Assembly: GCA_037447655.1 (NCBI GenBank)
Contig: JBBHKE010000476.1
Location: 1 to 51,297, forward strand
Reading direction: 5' to 3'
From: Zygnema cylindricum
Taxonomy: Eukaryota; Streptophyta; Zygnematophyceae; Zygnematales; Zygnemataceae
DNA: 51,297 nt
A program made the position numbers and the translations under genes. Shown here one piece after another: positions 1-8,727 of the stretch. The notes under the pieces were generated by a model, which was given only the letters and a program-made list of their open reading frames with translations, was not told where the DNA came from and did no database searches. How positions within the stretch are numbered: position 1 is the first letter of the stretch; every line of letters begins with the position of its first letter.

Positions 1-253
1 CACCACACTAACACCTGTCTACTATAATTCAGTCTGTACACAAAAGTGACTAAGTTCTTAATATCTTTCTCACACACTAGATATAGAGAGTACTAAAGGT
101 TTCCAAAACAACAATTAGTGGCGGTCCAATTAATGATTCGATACGTTTGTAGTCTGCGAGAACTGTGGGTCGGGGGTCATTATGGGCTGCAACGTTTTCT
201 AAGACATATCCAAAGGGACGGTTCAGTGACTGAAAGAAATGGATAAGACGTAC
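1..253 (-). pseudogene. C5 DNA methyltransferase domain, distal part (retrotransposon-borne, broken)
   Basis: The minus strand from 253 leftwards continues the methyltransferase reading frame that solo LTR F interrupts. Once the LTR and one copy of its 5-bp duplication are ignored, the frame runs directly from the FFEVVR segment into LIHFFQSLNRPFGYVLENVA. The ENV triplet is C5-methyltransferase motif VI, whose Glu protonates the target cytosine, and it stands about 20 residues after the motif IV block as expected. It is followed by a DPR...DY..IESLIG stretch. A TAG at 77-79 stops the frame just where a motif VIII-like V-R segment should lie. The rest runs off the window. The domain assignment is firm; the copy is dead here because of the stop and the LTR insertion. 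Confidence 0.75.
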
Positions 254-1261
254 TGCAATTTTGTGTCATCCATTGGACTACAGAATAGAGGAAGCCTCTA
301 GATAGTATTTAATTATCCCACTTCAAGCCACAACCACTGCTAGCCAAGAAGGCAAAATGACAATTTGACTACATCCCTGTGCAGCTTGGACTCCCCTGAG
401 TCCGTAGCAAAAAGAATCATTGAAATCGGCCAACCAGCCGATAAGTTATGAGTCGGCAAAAATGCCAAGTTTATACAAACTCTCAAAGGGAGAGAGGTAC
501 TTATCTACCAAATTCTCTAAGTCCTAAATCCCTCTCACAACCCCTATCTATTAAAGTACGAACCAATCAGATCACTGTAGGGTACAGAAAAAGTACTATG
601 GCCGATGTACTTTTTGTACGGCCTATGTACGGCAACCCCATTGAGTGGACGCGTGTCCACTTTTAGCTTGTCCTTATGTTCGCCGGAATTGATGCGACCA
701 AATGTCATCCTTCCGCGTGGCGCCACGTCATGCCACGTTCATAAAGGCCAAAGTGACCATTCCGCGATCTTGGCAGTGATATACGCTGTCGGATTAAAAT
801 CGACATTAAATGTCCGCCGTCAAAACAAATGTCTGATTCATTTGTTTTCGTGCGAGATAATGTTCGCACTATATAATACTTGGTTATATGTTTCTCCGTT
901 CGTCATTCCGTTAATCGAATTCATGGTCTTAATTTTGTTTAAATATACATCAAACCCAATGTATTCTAACAGACTTCTACGACAGACTGGCTAGAGCTAA
1001 CGGCTACACCGTGCTCTGTCGGTCGGAGGTTCGAGTCATGCCGGACTCAACCTTTTGTTGAGAGTGACATAAGTCACTCCTTAGCCCTGCCTTCTTAAGC
1101 TAGGACAGCCATGGCTCAGCCACCCTGTCTATCCCTCAGTGACTACGACAAGTATGGTGGGTAGAGAGAGGAGTTGGAGGCAGGCTGTCTGCCTTTTTCT
1201 TTCTTCTATTTGTACTAAATTTAGACCTAGAAAATACCATATAAAACTAATAATTTCAACA
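254..1261 (-). repeat. Solo copia-type LTR F, inserted in the methyltransferase gene
   Basis: A complete 1008-bp LTR lies on the minus strand. It starts TGTTGAAATTATTAG at 1261 and ends ...AATTGCA at 254. The 5 bp on both sides are identical (CGTAC at 249-253 and 1262-1266), which proves one insertion event followed by LTR-LTR recombination to a solo LTR. It contains the lineage landmarks: TTTTCTAGGTCT near the start, a tRNA-like module (983-1049), a TATA-like TATAAA (472-477, read on minus) and a GACTC..GAGTC hairpin (389-403). It carries no gene of its own. The 129-aa and 100-aa open frames over it are not coding. Confidence 0.92.
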
Positions 1262-1788
1262 CGTACTACCTCAAAGAACAGTTTAGTGCGCGGATCCACC
1301 AGACCTAAACCCTTCCCGACTCTAGACATACCTTGACATTCCCAACCTACGATAAGGAGGTCGATTGGTTCTAACTCCGCCAAATGATGATTACCTATCA
1401 GACAAATGTCCTGTGGTAAAGTTGAATGCATGCTGTGAAAAGAGGACTGCGGTAAGAGGTGAGGGTATTGTTCATCTAAGATTTGACAGTGATTTTACTG
1501 AGCGCGTCTAGCCAACGGGTCAATATCTACAGAATAATATTGCTTGATTAGAATATCGTTCCTAAGGCAAGAGAGAAGTGTGGTACCTATTCCAACAAAA
1601 AGTTCTAAGATAACAAGACCGTTCGGGTTAGGTTGTAAGCTGACTGGTTTCCATTTAATGGGGGGAAGCCCAGGAAAAATCCATGGCAATAACGGGTGGA
1701 TCTGGAATACTGGATAAAAGAATCGGTACTGTGAACTTATACAATCTGTCAAAATTTGCAGAGTCAATAATAAAACTTGGGGTGCCAA
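1262..1788 (-). pseudogene. C5 DNA methyltransferase domain, N-terminal half (SAM-binding motif I and catalytic motif IV)
   Basis: On the minus strand one frame encodes LELFVGIGTTLLSC (motif I, the SAM-binding F-x-G-x-G loop) near 1605, then YYSVDIDPLARRA (motif II-like, acidic residue binding SAM ribose). After a single TAA at 1495-1497 the same frame continues to LLIVGWECQGMSRVG (motif IV with catalytic Cys) and GLGLVDPRTKLFFEVVR near 1270-1350. Known family: C5 cytosine-DNA methyltransferases, nearest in style to compact Dnmt3-like enzymes. Odd: the residue before the catalytic Cys is Glu, not the usual Pro. It lies downstream of the gag and protease-like frames of the same element, in the same direction, so it is inferred to be part of the element's polyprotein. 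The frame is broken by the TAA and by LTR F. Confidence 0.85.
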
Positions 1789-2756
1789 ATAATTATGGCA
1801 TTCCGGAGGGGTCTGGTAAGATTTCTTCCGCTGTTAAAGATTCAAGAATATCGGCACCTATGCCAACTGCAGCATAGGCTGGCAAGACAAACGCCGAATG
1901 AGTCGTAGTAGGCATGGGTTGTCGGGCCGAGATAAGACGTAAGCACGCTTTGCGGTTTGGAAAATAGTTTGGTCCGTACGAAAATGTTTGATCATGCATA
2001 TCAACCCCCCCCCCCCCCCCCTACTCGGAAAATGACGTCTTGGCCGACCAAGCACTCATAATCACTACACTTGGTGACCAAGGCGTGAGCGTATATTTCT
2101 GCGAAATCGGATTCTGATTAACACTGAAATTGAAAACGATGTGGTTTTTTTGTCATACCTAAGACTGGTACTGTGGTTCGTGTGGAAGTCAACAAACGAG
2201 TGGTAGTGGGTTGTAGTGTATCTGCAGTTAGACCTATTTTCTTGGCAAAATCTGATCCGAGAATAATGGGTTTTGCCCATTTGTCCATGAGAGGTAAAGC
2301 TGGGGCTACTCCATAAACTGTGAACACACCTATCTTGTTATCTAGAAAACTGATGTGTGGAGTAAGACTTGAACGCACTTTGAGAGTAATTGCTTGAAGA
2401 GATAGGGTACTACGATGGTTTTGAAGTGCTTGTAATGCATGTGCAGATTGAGTGAGATCTGAGGATTTAGCCTCGCTATTCGATTCGGGAAGCATAGTAG
2501 ACAGTATCGCTAACCGTTCTTTGACTTTATAGGCATCTTGTATACTCCCCTCTAGAATGGTTAATGCCTCCGCGGTGATGCAGGAGGCTGTTTCCAAGAT
2601 AAGGGTTTTAGGTTTTTTAGCAAAAGATAATGGTTGGCGGGTGTTAATGGATTAAGACTCACGATTATGATCAAGAGTCCCTTTCAAAAGAGCTGCCCGT
2701 TGTTGGACAGTTGACTCTCGAAGAGATCACCCAGCGAAAGAGGGCATATGGACTAC
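1789..2756 (-). pseudogene. LTR-retrotransposon polyprotein: protease-like region and linker before the methyltransferase
   Basis: The longest uninterrupted part is the 159-aa frame at 2118-2597. It contains a stretch resembling the C-terminal half of a retropepsin (PLMDKWAKPIILGSDFAKK, with the I-I-L-G segment typical of the second half of the fold). I do not see a D-S/T-G active-site triad upstream, so protease identity is tentative. To the right, the frame (with two stops) reads back to 2756, where solo LTR G interrupts it, and then into gag. To the left, it passes through IYAHALVTKCSDYECLVGQD and, after a poly-C run, MHDQTFSYGPNYFPNR (1793-1999), then towards methyltransferase motif I. 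No RT or integrase motif is visible in the window. The element is probably Ty3/gypsy-like, judged only from its gag. Confidence 0.55.
2005..2021. repeat. 17-bp poly-C run inside a former reading frame
   Basis: Seventeen consecutive C residues (poly-G on the coding minus strand) sit between two segments that look like one protein, DVIFRVG on one side and DMHDQTF on the other. The run probably grew by slippage from a short Gly-coding tract and shifts the frame. Confidence 0.9.
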
Positions 2757-3848
2757 TGTTGAAATTTATGTATTTTCTAGGTCTGTGTTGGAAAAATAAA
2801 TAGAGTGTTGAAAAGAGGTGACTAATAGTTCACTTCTATATTTTAGTTAGAATGTAAAGAGAGAGAGAAAGAGAGGACCAAAGGCACGCCATGGTTGCCG
2901 CATCATTTAGAAGGAGGAAGAATGAATTAGAAAGTATTTTACTAGTTTTAGCAAAATATTGCCGCTGGCCGGATTTGAACCGGGGTCTGTAACCTACAAT
3001 AGACCAACGCCTTATCCATTAAATTACTTACGAAACGATACACGTGACGGGTTTTATAAATATATAAACATTAACAAAACAGCTAATTAACAGCAGACTA
3101 ACCAAAAGGAGCAATTTCTGCATGTACGCGAATCTGAACCGTGTAAAATATGTTTTGATCGGACGGCCGGCATTATAGCCGCCACGCGAAGTGAGCTTTT
3201 TGGCGGCATACGGATATAGCGTCACGCGGTGCCACGTGGCGCCACATTATTTGATACCGGAGAAGATGGGAGGAGGAACCATGGCTTCCGATATGACAGG
3301 TGTCACCTTGTAGACCTTGTCGTACAATGGTCGTACAATAAGTACATCGCCCATTGTACCTTCTTCTACTTTATAGTGTTCCTATTGGACTAGGGTTTAA
3401 TAGTAGGTAGTCGTGAGTAGGCAGACCAAGACTTAGTGATATTTAGGTACCTCTCTCTAAGAGAGCTTGTAACTATAAAGGTCATCTTTGACCAGCCATA
3501 ACTTAATGCTCGGGTGAGCAAATTCAGTGATTCTTTTTGCTGCGGACTCAGGGGGGTCTAAGCTACACAGGGGTGTAGTCGGTCAGAGTCTTTGCGTGCC
3601 AGGGTGGCACTTATTTAGTGGGAAAGTCAAAGTGGGGAGTATTGTCCAAAACACATATTCAAGCTTTGCATTATGTGGTGGAACTGAGCACACAAAAGGT
3701 CTTCTCTTCACTGGGGTGAAGGTGTATTGGGGTTTTGATTGTCAAGGGATCATTCATTGGGGTTTATATCAACTTGGAGTCGGCACTATCTAGATTAGCT
3801 TCTTTTGGATCTGCGAATTCTGTGGGCAATGGAGCCTATAGAATTTCA
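2757..3848 (+). repeat. Solo copia-type LTR G, plus strand
   Basis: A complete 1092-bp LTR runs from TGTTGAAATTTATG to ...GAATTTCA. The flanking pentanucleotides are identical (ACTAC at 2752-2756 and 3849-3853). It splits the gag-protease-like frame of the minus-strand retroelement, which reads across the site once one ACTAC is removed. Landmarks include CTATAAAGG (3473-3481), the GCTC..GAGC hairpin near 3510 and GACTCAGGGGGGTC near 3545. Its antisense tRNA module (2961-3030) is the most tRNA-like of all the LTRs here. Confidence 0.92.
2961..3030 (-). repeat. tRNA-derived module inside LTR G (not a functional tRNA gene)
   Basis: Read on the minus strand this holds AATGGATAAGGCGTTGGTCT, the D-arm/A-box to anticodon-stem region of a tRNA-Arg-like sequence. 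It is followed by GGTTCAAATCC, a perfect B box in a T-arm with a 7-nt TTCAAAT loop. The acceptor 5' half does not pair properly with the 3' half, and the stretch lies within an LTR at the same relative place as weaker versions in every other LTR of the window. I therefore call it a fossil tRNA-derived segment. Confidence 0.7.
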
Positions 3849-4861
3849 ACTACGGTTTGGGCCATTCCAATTAATTGCGGTTTGACCTGCGCCATTAGCG
3901 CGGCAAACTACTCCTTCATCATGGCCGCCATGGTTGCCTGCATCTTTGCTCTATCTCGGTCCCTCCTGCTGATTTTGGGGGATGTGTCTTTCTCTTCTCC
4001 TTTTGGTGGAGTGACCAATTTAGTCGAGCGAGCAGGTATACCGCCGTTTTTAATTTGATTTTGGTAACTGAAATCTGGATTTTCTAAATGACATCGCTGT
4101 ACGTAATGACTTGTTTGATTGATGTGAATACACATGGCTGCCTTGTCTAGACAGATGCGTACGTCGTGACCACCGTGACCGCACCGGAAACATATACGCA
4201 CACCAAGCGTCGTTGGTAACGATCCCATGGCGGGGGCCCTTGGAGGTCTTGGGTTGGGCCATGGGTTGCGCGGGTTAGGATTATGGTTAGGATTTGGATT
4301 AGGGTAATCTTTAGGTGAAGGTTTCGGCCGCTCATGAGCATCCCACCAGCTGGTGTGCATTTTGTACTTCACAGCATACTCTGTAGCCTGCTCGAAAGTG
4401 AATTTAAGGCCATGTGCTTCGGTCAGACGGTTCTCAATGAACCGTCGAGATTGTGTGGGAAATTGACCCACAAATTTTTGTAGCGCCTCGGCCTCTGACA
4501 TGAGATCCGGTATGGCCTCACGCAAAGTTTCCATACGTGACCGCAATACCGAGGCTGTTTCACCCGGTCTGCGTTTGAAATTCATTAATTCTTTGACTTG
4601 GTCAGGATTCTGCATCTAATACTCGTCCTATAATAAATCGAAAATTAACGAGACTGGATCTCTTAGAGGGACTAGCATTTCAGATCTAGCCGGAAATGCC
4701 GCCCTAGCCGCCACTGCAAATTGATGAGGAACCTCAAGTATTTCAGGGGAAACTTCGTTGCCTGCGGAGTCATAAACTGTCGAGACAGCGGGTTGGAAAG
4801 GAATTTCGGGGCTGCCAATTATGGCCAAAGCTCCGGAATAGGCGGGTGCTATTTCAGTCAT
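3849..4861 (-). pseudogene. gag of the methyltransferase-bearing LTR retrotransposon (CCHC zinc knuckle)
   Basis: The 235-aa frame at 3908-4615 is a retrotransposon capsid/nucleocapsid protein. A helical capsid-like part (ETASVLRSRMETLREAIPDL, ..EALQKFVGQFP..) is followed by a Pro/Asn-rich linker with repeated N-P dipeptides. Then comes CFRCGHGGHDVRIC, a CX2CX4HX4C knuckle, and a basic tail rich in K/R. Upstream, a 77-aa frame (4628-4861, starting MTEIAPA) looks like the gag N-terminal part; TAG codons separate the two. The stop at 3908 is followed in frame by FAALMAQVKPQ... up to LTR G, so gag and the protease-like region probably formed one long frame. Gag packages the element RNA. This copy is broken. 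Confidence 0.75.
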
Positions 4862-5631
4862 AGGACAAATTTCCTCATATTTCCGTGTATGAAACGATAG
4901 GGCAGATCCTCTGAGGTATCTCCCTAGTAAACAAAAAGCGACCCGCAGATCCTAGCGGTCTTGGTACCGAAACGCAAGTTCACGCATTTCGGTATTGAAA
5001 AGCATGCGAAAGTGAGACAAGGACATGGTGTTCTTGAGACCAGAAAAACATAAATGATGTTTACCACCTCCGGTGTCCATGGACGAGGCCATGTCCACAC
5101 TGAACGACTGCGAGTAGTGTGTGTGGTACTGCCCACTGAAAAAATTGACGGCGGTAAACCTAGACCCTGTATGTCAAACGGGTCGCTGTCCGAATCTTCC
5201 CCCGAACTGTGGGTGAAAGATAAAAAAATAGACGACATAGACCTATGGAGAGAAGAAAGACCAAATCTCGAACGACTGGGTGATCCTAAAAATAGAGACT
5301 GAACTGCTGAGTTTGGAAAAGATACCGGAGGGGAGCCGACCGTAATCAACTCTTTGGGCGGCCCCCGGTATGCACTTGAGCTTCTGGTGGTACCAGCCGG
5401 GATATGTAAACTATTCCAGTCCGTTGGCATGTAACTAGAAAATGGTCCTATCTTAATGCCACTAGATGGCGAACACACACAAAAGTATGTTAATAACCGC
5501 AAACCAGACCCACCACGGAGTTCAGTCTATCCTGTATCACCAGAGTTAGTCTACTTGTAAACAATCCCACTCATATCACGCCATGTCAAGCAAACTCATG
5601 TCACCTATGCAAGGCCACTTGCGGCCAGATA
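4862..5631 (-). other. Probable 5' region of the minus-strand retroelement; one long unassigned frame (4924-5502)
   Basis: Upstream of gag there is a 192-aa open frame on the minus strand (4924-5502), Ser-rich with an acidic SSGEDSDSDPFDIQG patch. I do not recognise it. It may be a gag N-terminal extension or a chance frame in the leader. The element's own LTR and PBS were not found: there is no TGGTATCAGAGC-type match here. Confidence 0.25.
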
Positions 5632-5663
5632 TAATAAAGCGGGAAACTGTTCAAGGCCAACAC
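5632..5663. repeat. 41-bp minisatellite, left fragment
   Basis: This is one partial unit (CGGCCAGATATAATAAAGCG and on to ..GGCCAACAC) of the array that resumes at 6775. The array is cut by solo LTR H. Confidence 0.8.
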
Positions 5664-6774
5664 CGAAACTCTATGGGCTCCATTGCCACACAGAATTCGC
5701 AGATCCAAAGAAGCTTATCTAGATATTGCCGACTCCAAGATTATATAAACCCAAATGATTGACCCCTTGACAATCAAAACCCCATTACAGCTTCACCCCT
5801 GTGAAATAAGACTTTGTGTGTGCTCAGTTTCACTACAGAATGCAAAGTTAGAATATGAGTTTAAGATAACATTCCCCACTTTGAATTTTCCTTAGAAATG
5901 CAGCCACCCTGGCAGACGAACACTTTGACACACTACACTTCTGTGTAGCATGGACTCCCTTGAGTCCGCAGTAAAAAGAATCACGGAATTTGGTCAACTG
6001 AGTTTATTGTTATGGCTGGCCAAAGTTTGCCATTTATACAAGGTGCTCTCTGGGAGAGGCGGCTAACTACCAAAAATATTATAAGTCCTAAACCCCTCTC
6101 TAAACCCCCTAGTACTGAGGTACTTACCAATCAGAGGACTGTACCGTACAATAAAGTACAGATGTCGGAGTACTTTCTGTACGGACAGTGTAGGACGTCG
6201 CCATAATGCGACATTTGTCACACCCGGATTTGTTGTCTTCCGTTCCGGAGATTCCATCAACCCGTATGATGTTGCCACGTGTCATCCGGAGTGGCGGGGT
6301 CTGTAAACCGCCAAATTGTCCTTCCCGCGAAGCCGGCGCTAACCACGGCTGTCCGATTTATATCGGTATATTTAATACGGACTGTCGAAACAAATGTCCG
6401 TACTATTTGTTTCGTCCGCTACTAATATTACAACTGTTTTTATGCCCTATAAACCGTAATCTAGTTAAATATAAAAACCTACTTGTAAATTTTTACATAC
6501 GTATCAAACCCATTGTACCTTAGCACTAACTCTAGACTAAACCGATAAGGCTAACGACTAATGGTAGCTTGACAGACGGTAGGTACCAAGATCAATTCTT
6601 GGGTCCGTCTACTACCTTTTGGTAAATCTACCTAATTCACCCCTTGTCTTCTCTAGTGAGCTTAGGCAGCCACGGCTCAAGCTCCTTCTCCAGCCTTCAG
6701 TGACTACAACAAGTGTGGGGGTTGTTCTTTTTCCTATCCTAAATAAAGACCTACAAAATACTCAAATATCAACA
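5664..6774 (-). repeat. Solo copia-type LTR H, minus strand, inside a 41-bp minisatellite
   Basis: A complete ~1111-bp LTR on the minus strand, starting TGTTGATATTTGAG at 6774. Its end is mutated to ...GAGTTTCG at 5664, where the lineage normally ends CA. The flanking 5 bp are identical (AACAC at 5659-5663 and 6775-6779). It carries TATAAATGG (minus, about 6032-6040), the GACTC..GAGTC hairpin (about 5950-5965) and the tRNA-like module (6538-6612), where a 5-bp stem CCAAG/CTTGG closes a 7-nt loop. Its length and 3' part are closest to LTR G. Confidence 0.9.
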
Positions 6775-6930
6775 AACACGACCAGATGTAATAAAGCAGG
6801 AAACTATTCAGAGCCAACACAGCCAGATGTAATAAAGCAGGAAACTACTCAGGGCCAACACGGCCAGATGTAATAAAGCAGGAAACTTTTCAGGGCCAAC
6901 ACGGCCAGATGTAATAAAGCAGGGAACTAT
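6775..6930. repeat. 41-bp minisatellite, right part (~4 units)
   Basis: Near-identical units of the form CGGCCAGATGTAATAAAGCA followed by GGAAACTA(C/T)TCAGGGCCAACA repeat about four times with few substitutions, then decay near 6925. Together with the fragment at 5632-5663 this is a single array split by LTR H. Confidence 0.88.
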
Positions 6931-7714
6931 TAATCAAGACAGGTCAAGGTCCAATCTAGGACCATGCAACGATGATGTCCTATGCGAAGAAAAATAGCGT
7001 AGCCTTCAGTAAAATCTCTTACCCTCTAAACAAGTACGCTTGATAACCTATATCGCGCCTGCACCCACAAGGATCGGTTACTCACCTAAAGCGATAGAAT
7101 CCAGTAGGATATTGTAAATATCTGCCTTCGATGCTCCAGTTCCAAGTTATCGTAATCACACCACAACTCAATGCCAAAGTAGTTAGTAGCCTGGGTACGC
7201 GTATCAGCTTTAAGCCACGCTCTACCCAACTATTAAAGCAGTTATAATTTTATGTGATAATTTGTGCAAGCTAATTTATATATTTAGATGTATATATATT
7301 TTTTTTCTGACTTTTTTATATGGATATCTATTTTTTTATAAGTTTTTAGGTGTGCTAGGTTTTCAGAGTGAGTTAATCCGGTAGGTAGACAGAAAGAAGA
7401 AACTATACCGGATTTACAGATAAAATCAGAAATATCCGCCACCAAGCCAACCAAGCATTGAAACCCTAAAAATTGAGAAATAAAACCAGATTAAAACAAT
7501 CCAACGAAAACAACTAGGTTGAAAAGAGAATAACAAAACCAATTAAGTTGGCTGAAAAAGAAAGACAAATTACAATAACTAGACAGGAGGAAAACAATTG
7601 ACACAAAAGAGAACGAAAATTAGAAATGAACAAATTACAGCACGGGAATGTTTCCAACAATAGCCACTAGGCCCTGAAGTCTTCAATATTCCCTACAAGA
7701 GTCCAACTAGCATG
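6931..7714. other. No gene seen; AT-rich spacer up to copia A
   Basis: There are only short open frames and no recognisable protein. An AT-rich patch lies at about 7240-7350, and the remainder is purine-rich on the plus strand (7480-7640). It could be leftover untranslated sequence of the older retroelement. Confidence 0.5.
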
Positions 7715-7923
7715 CAGCATGTTGAAATTAAAGGTATTTCCTAGGTTATTTAAATGATTTAAATAGGAGTAGGAAAAAGCAGAAGCAGCCTGCTGCTAAC
7801 TTCTCTCTCTAGCCCCCATACTTGTCGTTGTCACTGAAGGCTGGAGAGGAAGCTAGAGCCATGGCTGCCTATGCTCCTTCTTGAGTCAGAAGGCAGATCC
7901 TTGGCAAACTTTCCAAAAGGATT

Positions 7924-7990
7924 GACGGACCCAGGATTTGATCCTGGTACCTACCATCCGTCAAAGTAGCCGTTAGTCTTGCCCTGTAGT
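7924..7990 (-). repeat. Antisense tRNA-like hairpin module in the LTR
   Basis: The minus strand reads GACGGA, then CCAGG-ATCAAAT-CCTGG (5-bp stem, 7-nt T-loop-like loop), then TCCGTC closing an outer 6-bp stem. The A-box-like AAGACTAACGGCTA lies upstream. Counterparts occur at 983-1049 (F), 2961-3030 (G), 6538-6612 (H), 13281-13350 (A 3'), 44962-45033 (D), 48834-48905 (C), 49802-49870 (B) and 51036-51110 (E). Confidence 0.65.
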
Positions 7991-8479
7991 CTAAGACCAA
8001 TGCTGAAGTATATAGGGTACGATAACTACTTAAAGATGACGAAATAGAGAAGTTCGATTTACTAACAAACTGACCACAATCACACAGACACAGTTGAAAT
8101 AGAATTACACCGGAAATGTAGTACTTGTATTTTAAACGGCTATAAATTAAGGCCAACATCAATCTAACGACGGAGAAAAAAGCCAGCATCCCGGAATGGT
8201 TGATTTGGTGGTTTGCGGTCATAACCACAACAAGTGACACGTGGCAGCATGACATTAGATAACGGCGTCTCCAGGACACATTATGGTGAACCCGGATATG
8301 GCAGGCGTCGTCTTTCTGGCCATGTCGTACAATGGCCGTACAAAAAGTACTTCGGACCAAGTACCTTTTTGTACTGTACACTCAATTGATTGGCTCAGTA
8401 CATCAGTAGGAGGGGGTTTAGAGAGGGGTTTAGGACTTAGAAAATTAAAGGTAGCCGCCTCTCTCTTAGAGAGCTCTTG

Positions 8480-8567
8480 TATAAAAGGGTCAGCTTCGAC
8501 CATAAATAATTAACTGCTCAGGGGAGCAAATTCAAGGATTCTTTTTGTGGCAGGCTCAGGGGAGTCA
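8480..8567 (+). promoter_or_regulatory. LTR promoter core and twin AGGG-loop hairpins (copia A)
   Basis: TATAAAAGG at 8480-8488 is a convincing Pol II TATA box. About 30 bp downstream, where transcription should start, lies hairpin 1, GCTC-AGGG-GAGC (8516-8527), followed by a TTCTTTTT tract and hairpin 2, GGCTC-AGGG-GAGTC (8553-8567). The pair recurs in the other LTRs. By position it would sit in the 5' leader (R/U5) of the element RNA. A role in packaging, translation or RNA processing is inference. Confidence 0.6.
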
Positions 8568-8712
8568 GCCCTTTCCAAAGGGTGCAATTTGGTCAGTCTG
8601 TATTCTGTCAAGGTGTCAGCAATATTCAGACAAAGCTTAAAGAACTGAGGTTATCCTAGAGGCTTCTAGCAAGCTGCCTACTCTGAGTACCTATGGAGGT
8701 CTTGGAGTTGCA

Positions 8713-8727
8713 GGTTATGGGCCCACC
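8713..8727 (+). promoter_or_regulatory. Primer-binding site complementary to the anticodon region of initiator tRNA-Met
   Basis: GGTTATGGGCCCACC starts immediately after the LTR's terminal CA. Its complement, GGTGGGCCCATAACC, is the anticodon stem-loop of eukaryotic initiator tRNA-Met, not its 3' end. Priming from an internal break or half-tRNA is established for Drosophila copia, whose PBS begins with the same GGTTATGGGCCCA, and has been described for Volvox Osser. The ATG at 8717-8719 pairs with the CAU anticodon and is in frame with gag. Confidence 0.85.

Larger units (their letters stand above)
7720..8712 (+). repeat. 5' LTR of copia A
   Basis: This 993-bp LTR runs from TGTTGAAATTAAAGG to ...GGAGTTGCA. 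It directly precedes the PBS. It contains the antisense tRNA-like module (7924-7990), the TATA box and the twin hairpins. Positions 7878-8178 are identical to the 3' LTR, while both sides differ by several percent. Confidence 0.95.

Noticed and set aside
605-994. 129-aa plus-strand frame
   Set aside because: It lies inside solo LTR F, antisense to it, with no motif and no conservation in the other LTRs.
2118-2597. Confident retropepsin call
   Set aside because: The I-I-L-G segment fits, but no D-S/T-G triad is visible, so it is annotated only as protease-like.
2961-3030. Possible functional tRNA-Arg gene on the minus strand
   Set aside because: A and B boxes are good, but the acceptor stem does not close and the segment is inside a transposed LTR, with degraded versions in all other LTRs.
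5632-6930. CRISPR-like array
   Set aside because: The 41-bp units are contiguous tandem repeats without unique spacers, and the genome is eukaryotic.
7869-8381. 170-aa open frame on the minus strand (and its 171-aa twin at 13226-13741)
   Set aside because: Both lie wholly inside the two LTRs of copia A and are similar only because the LTRs are repeats. There is no recognisable domain and no counterpart frame in LTRs B, C or D.
8713-8727. PBS for the 3' end of a tRNA (TGGTATCAGAGC type)
   Set aside because: No such sequence follows any LTR here. The site matches the anticodon region of initiator tRNA-Met instead.
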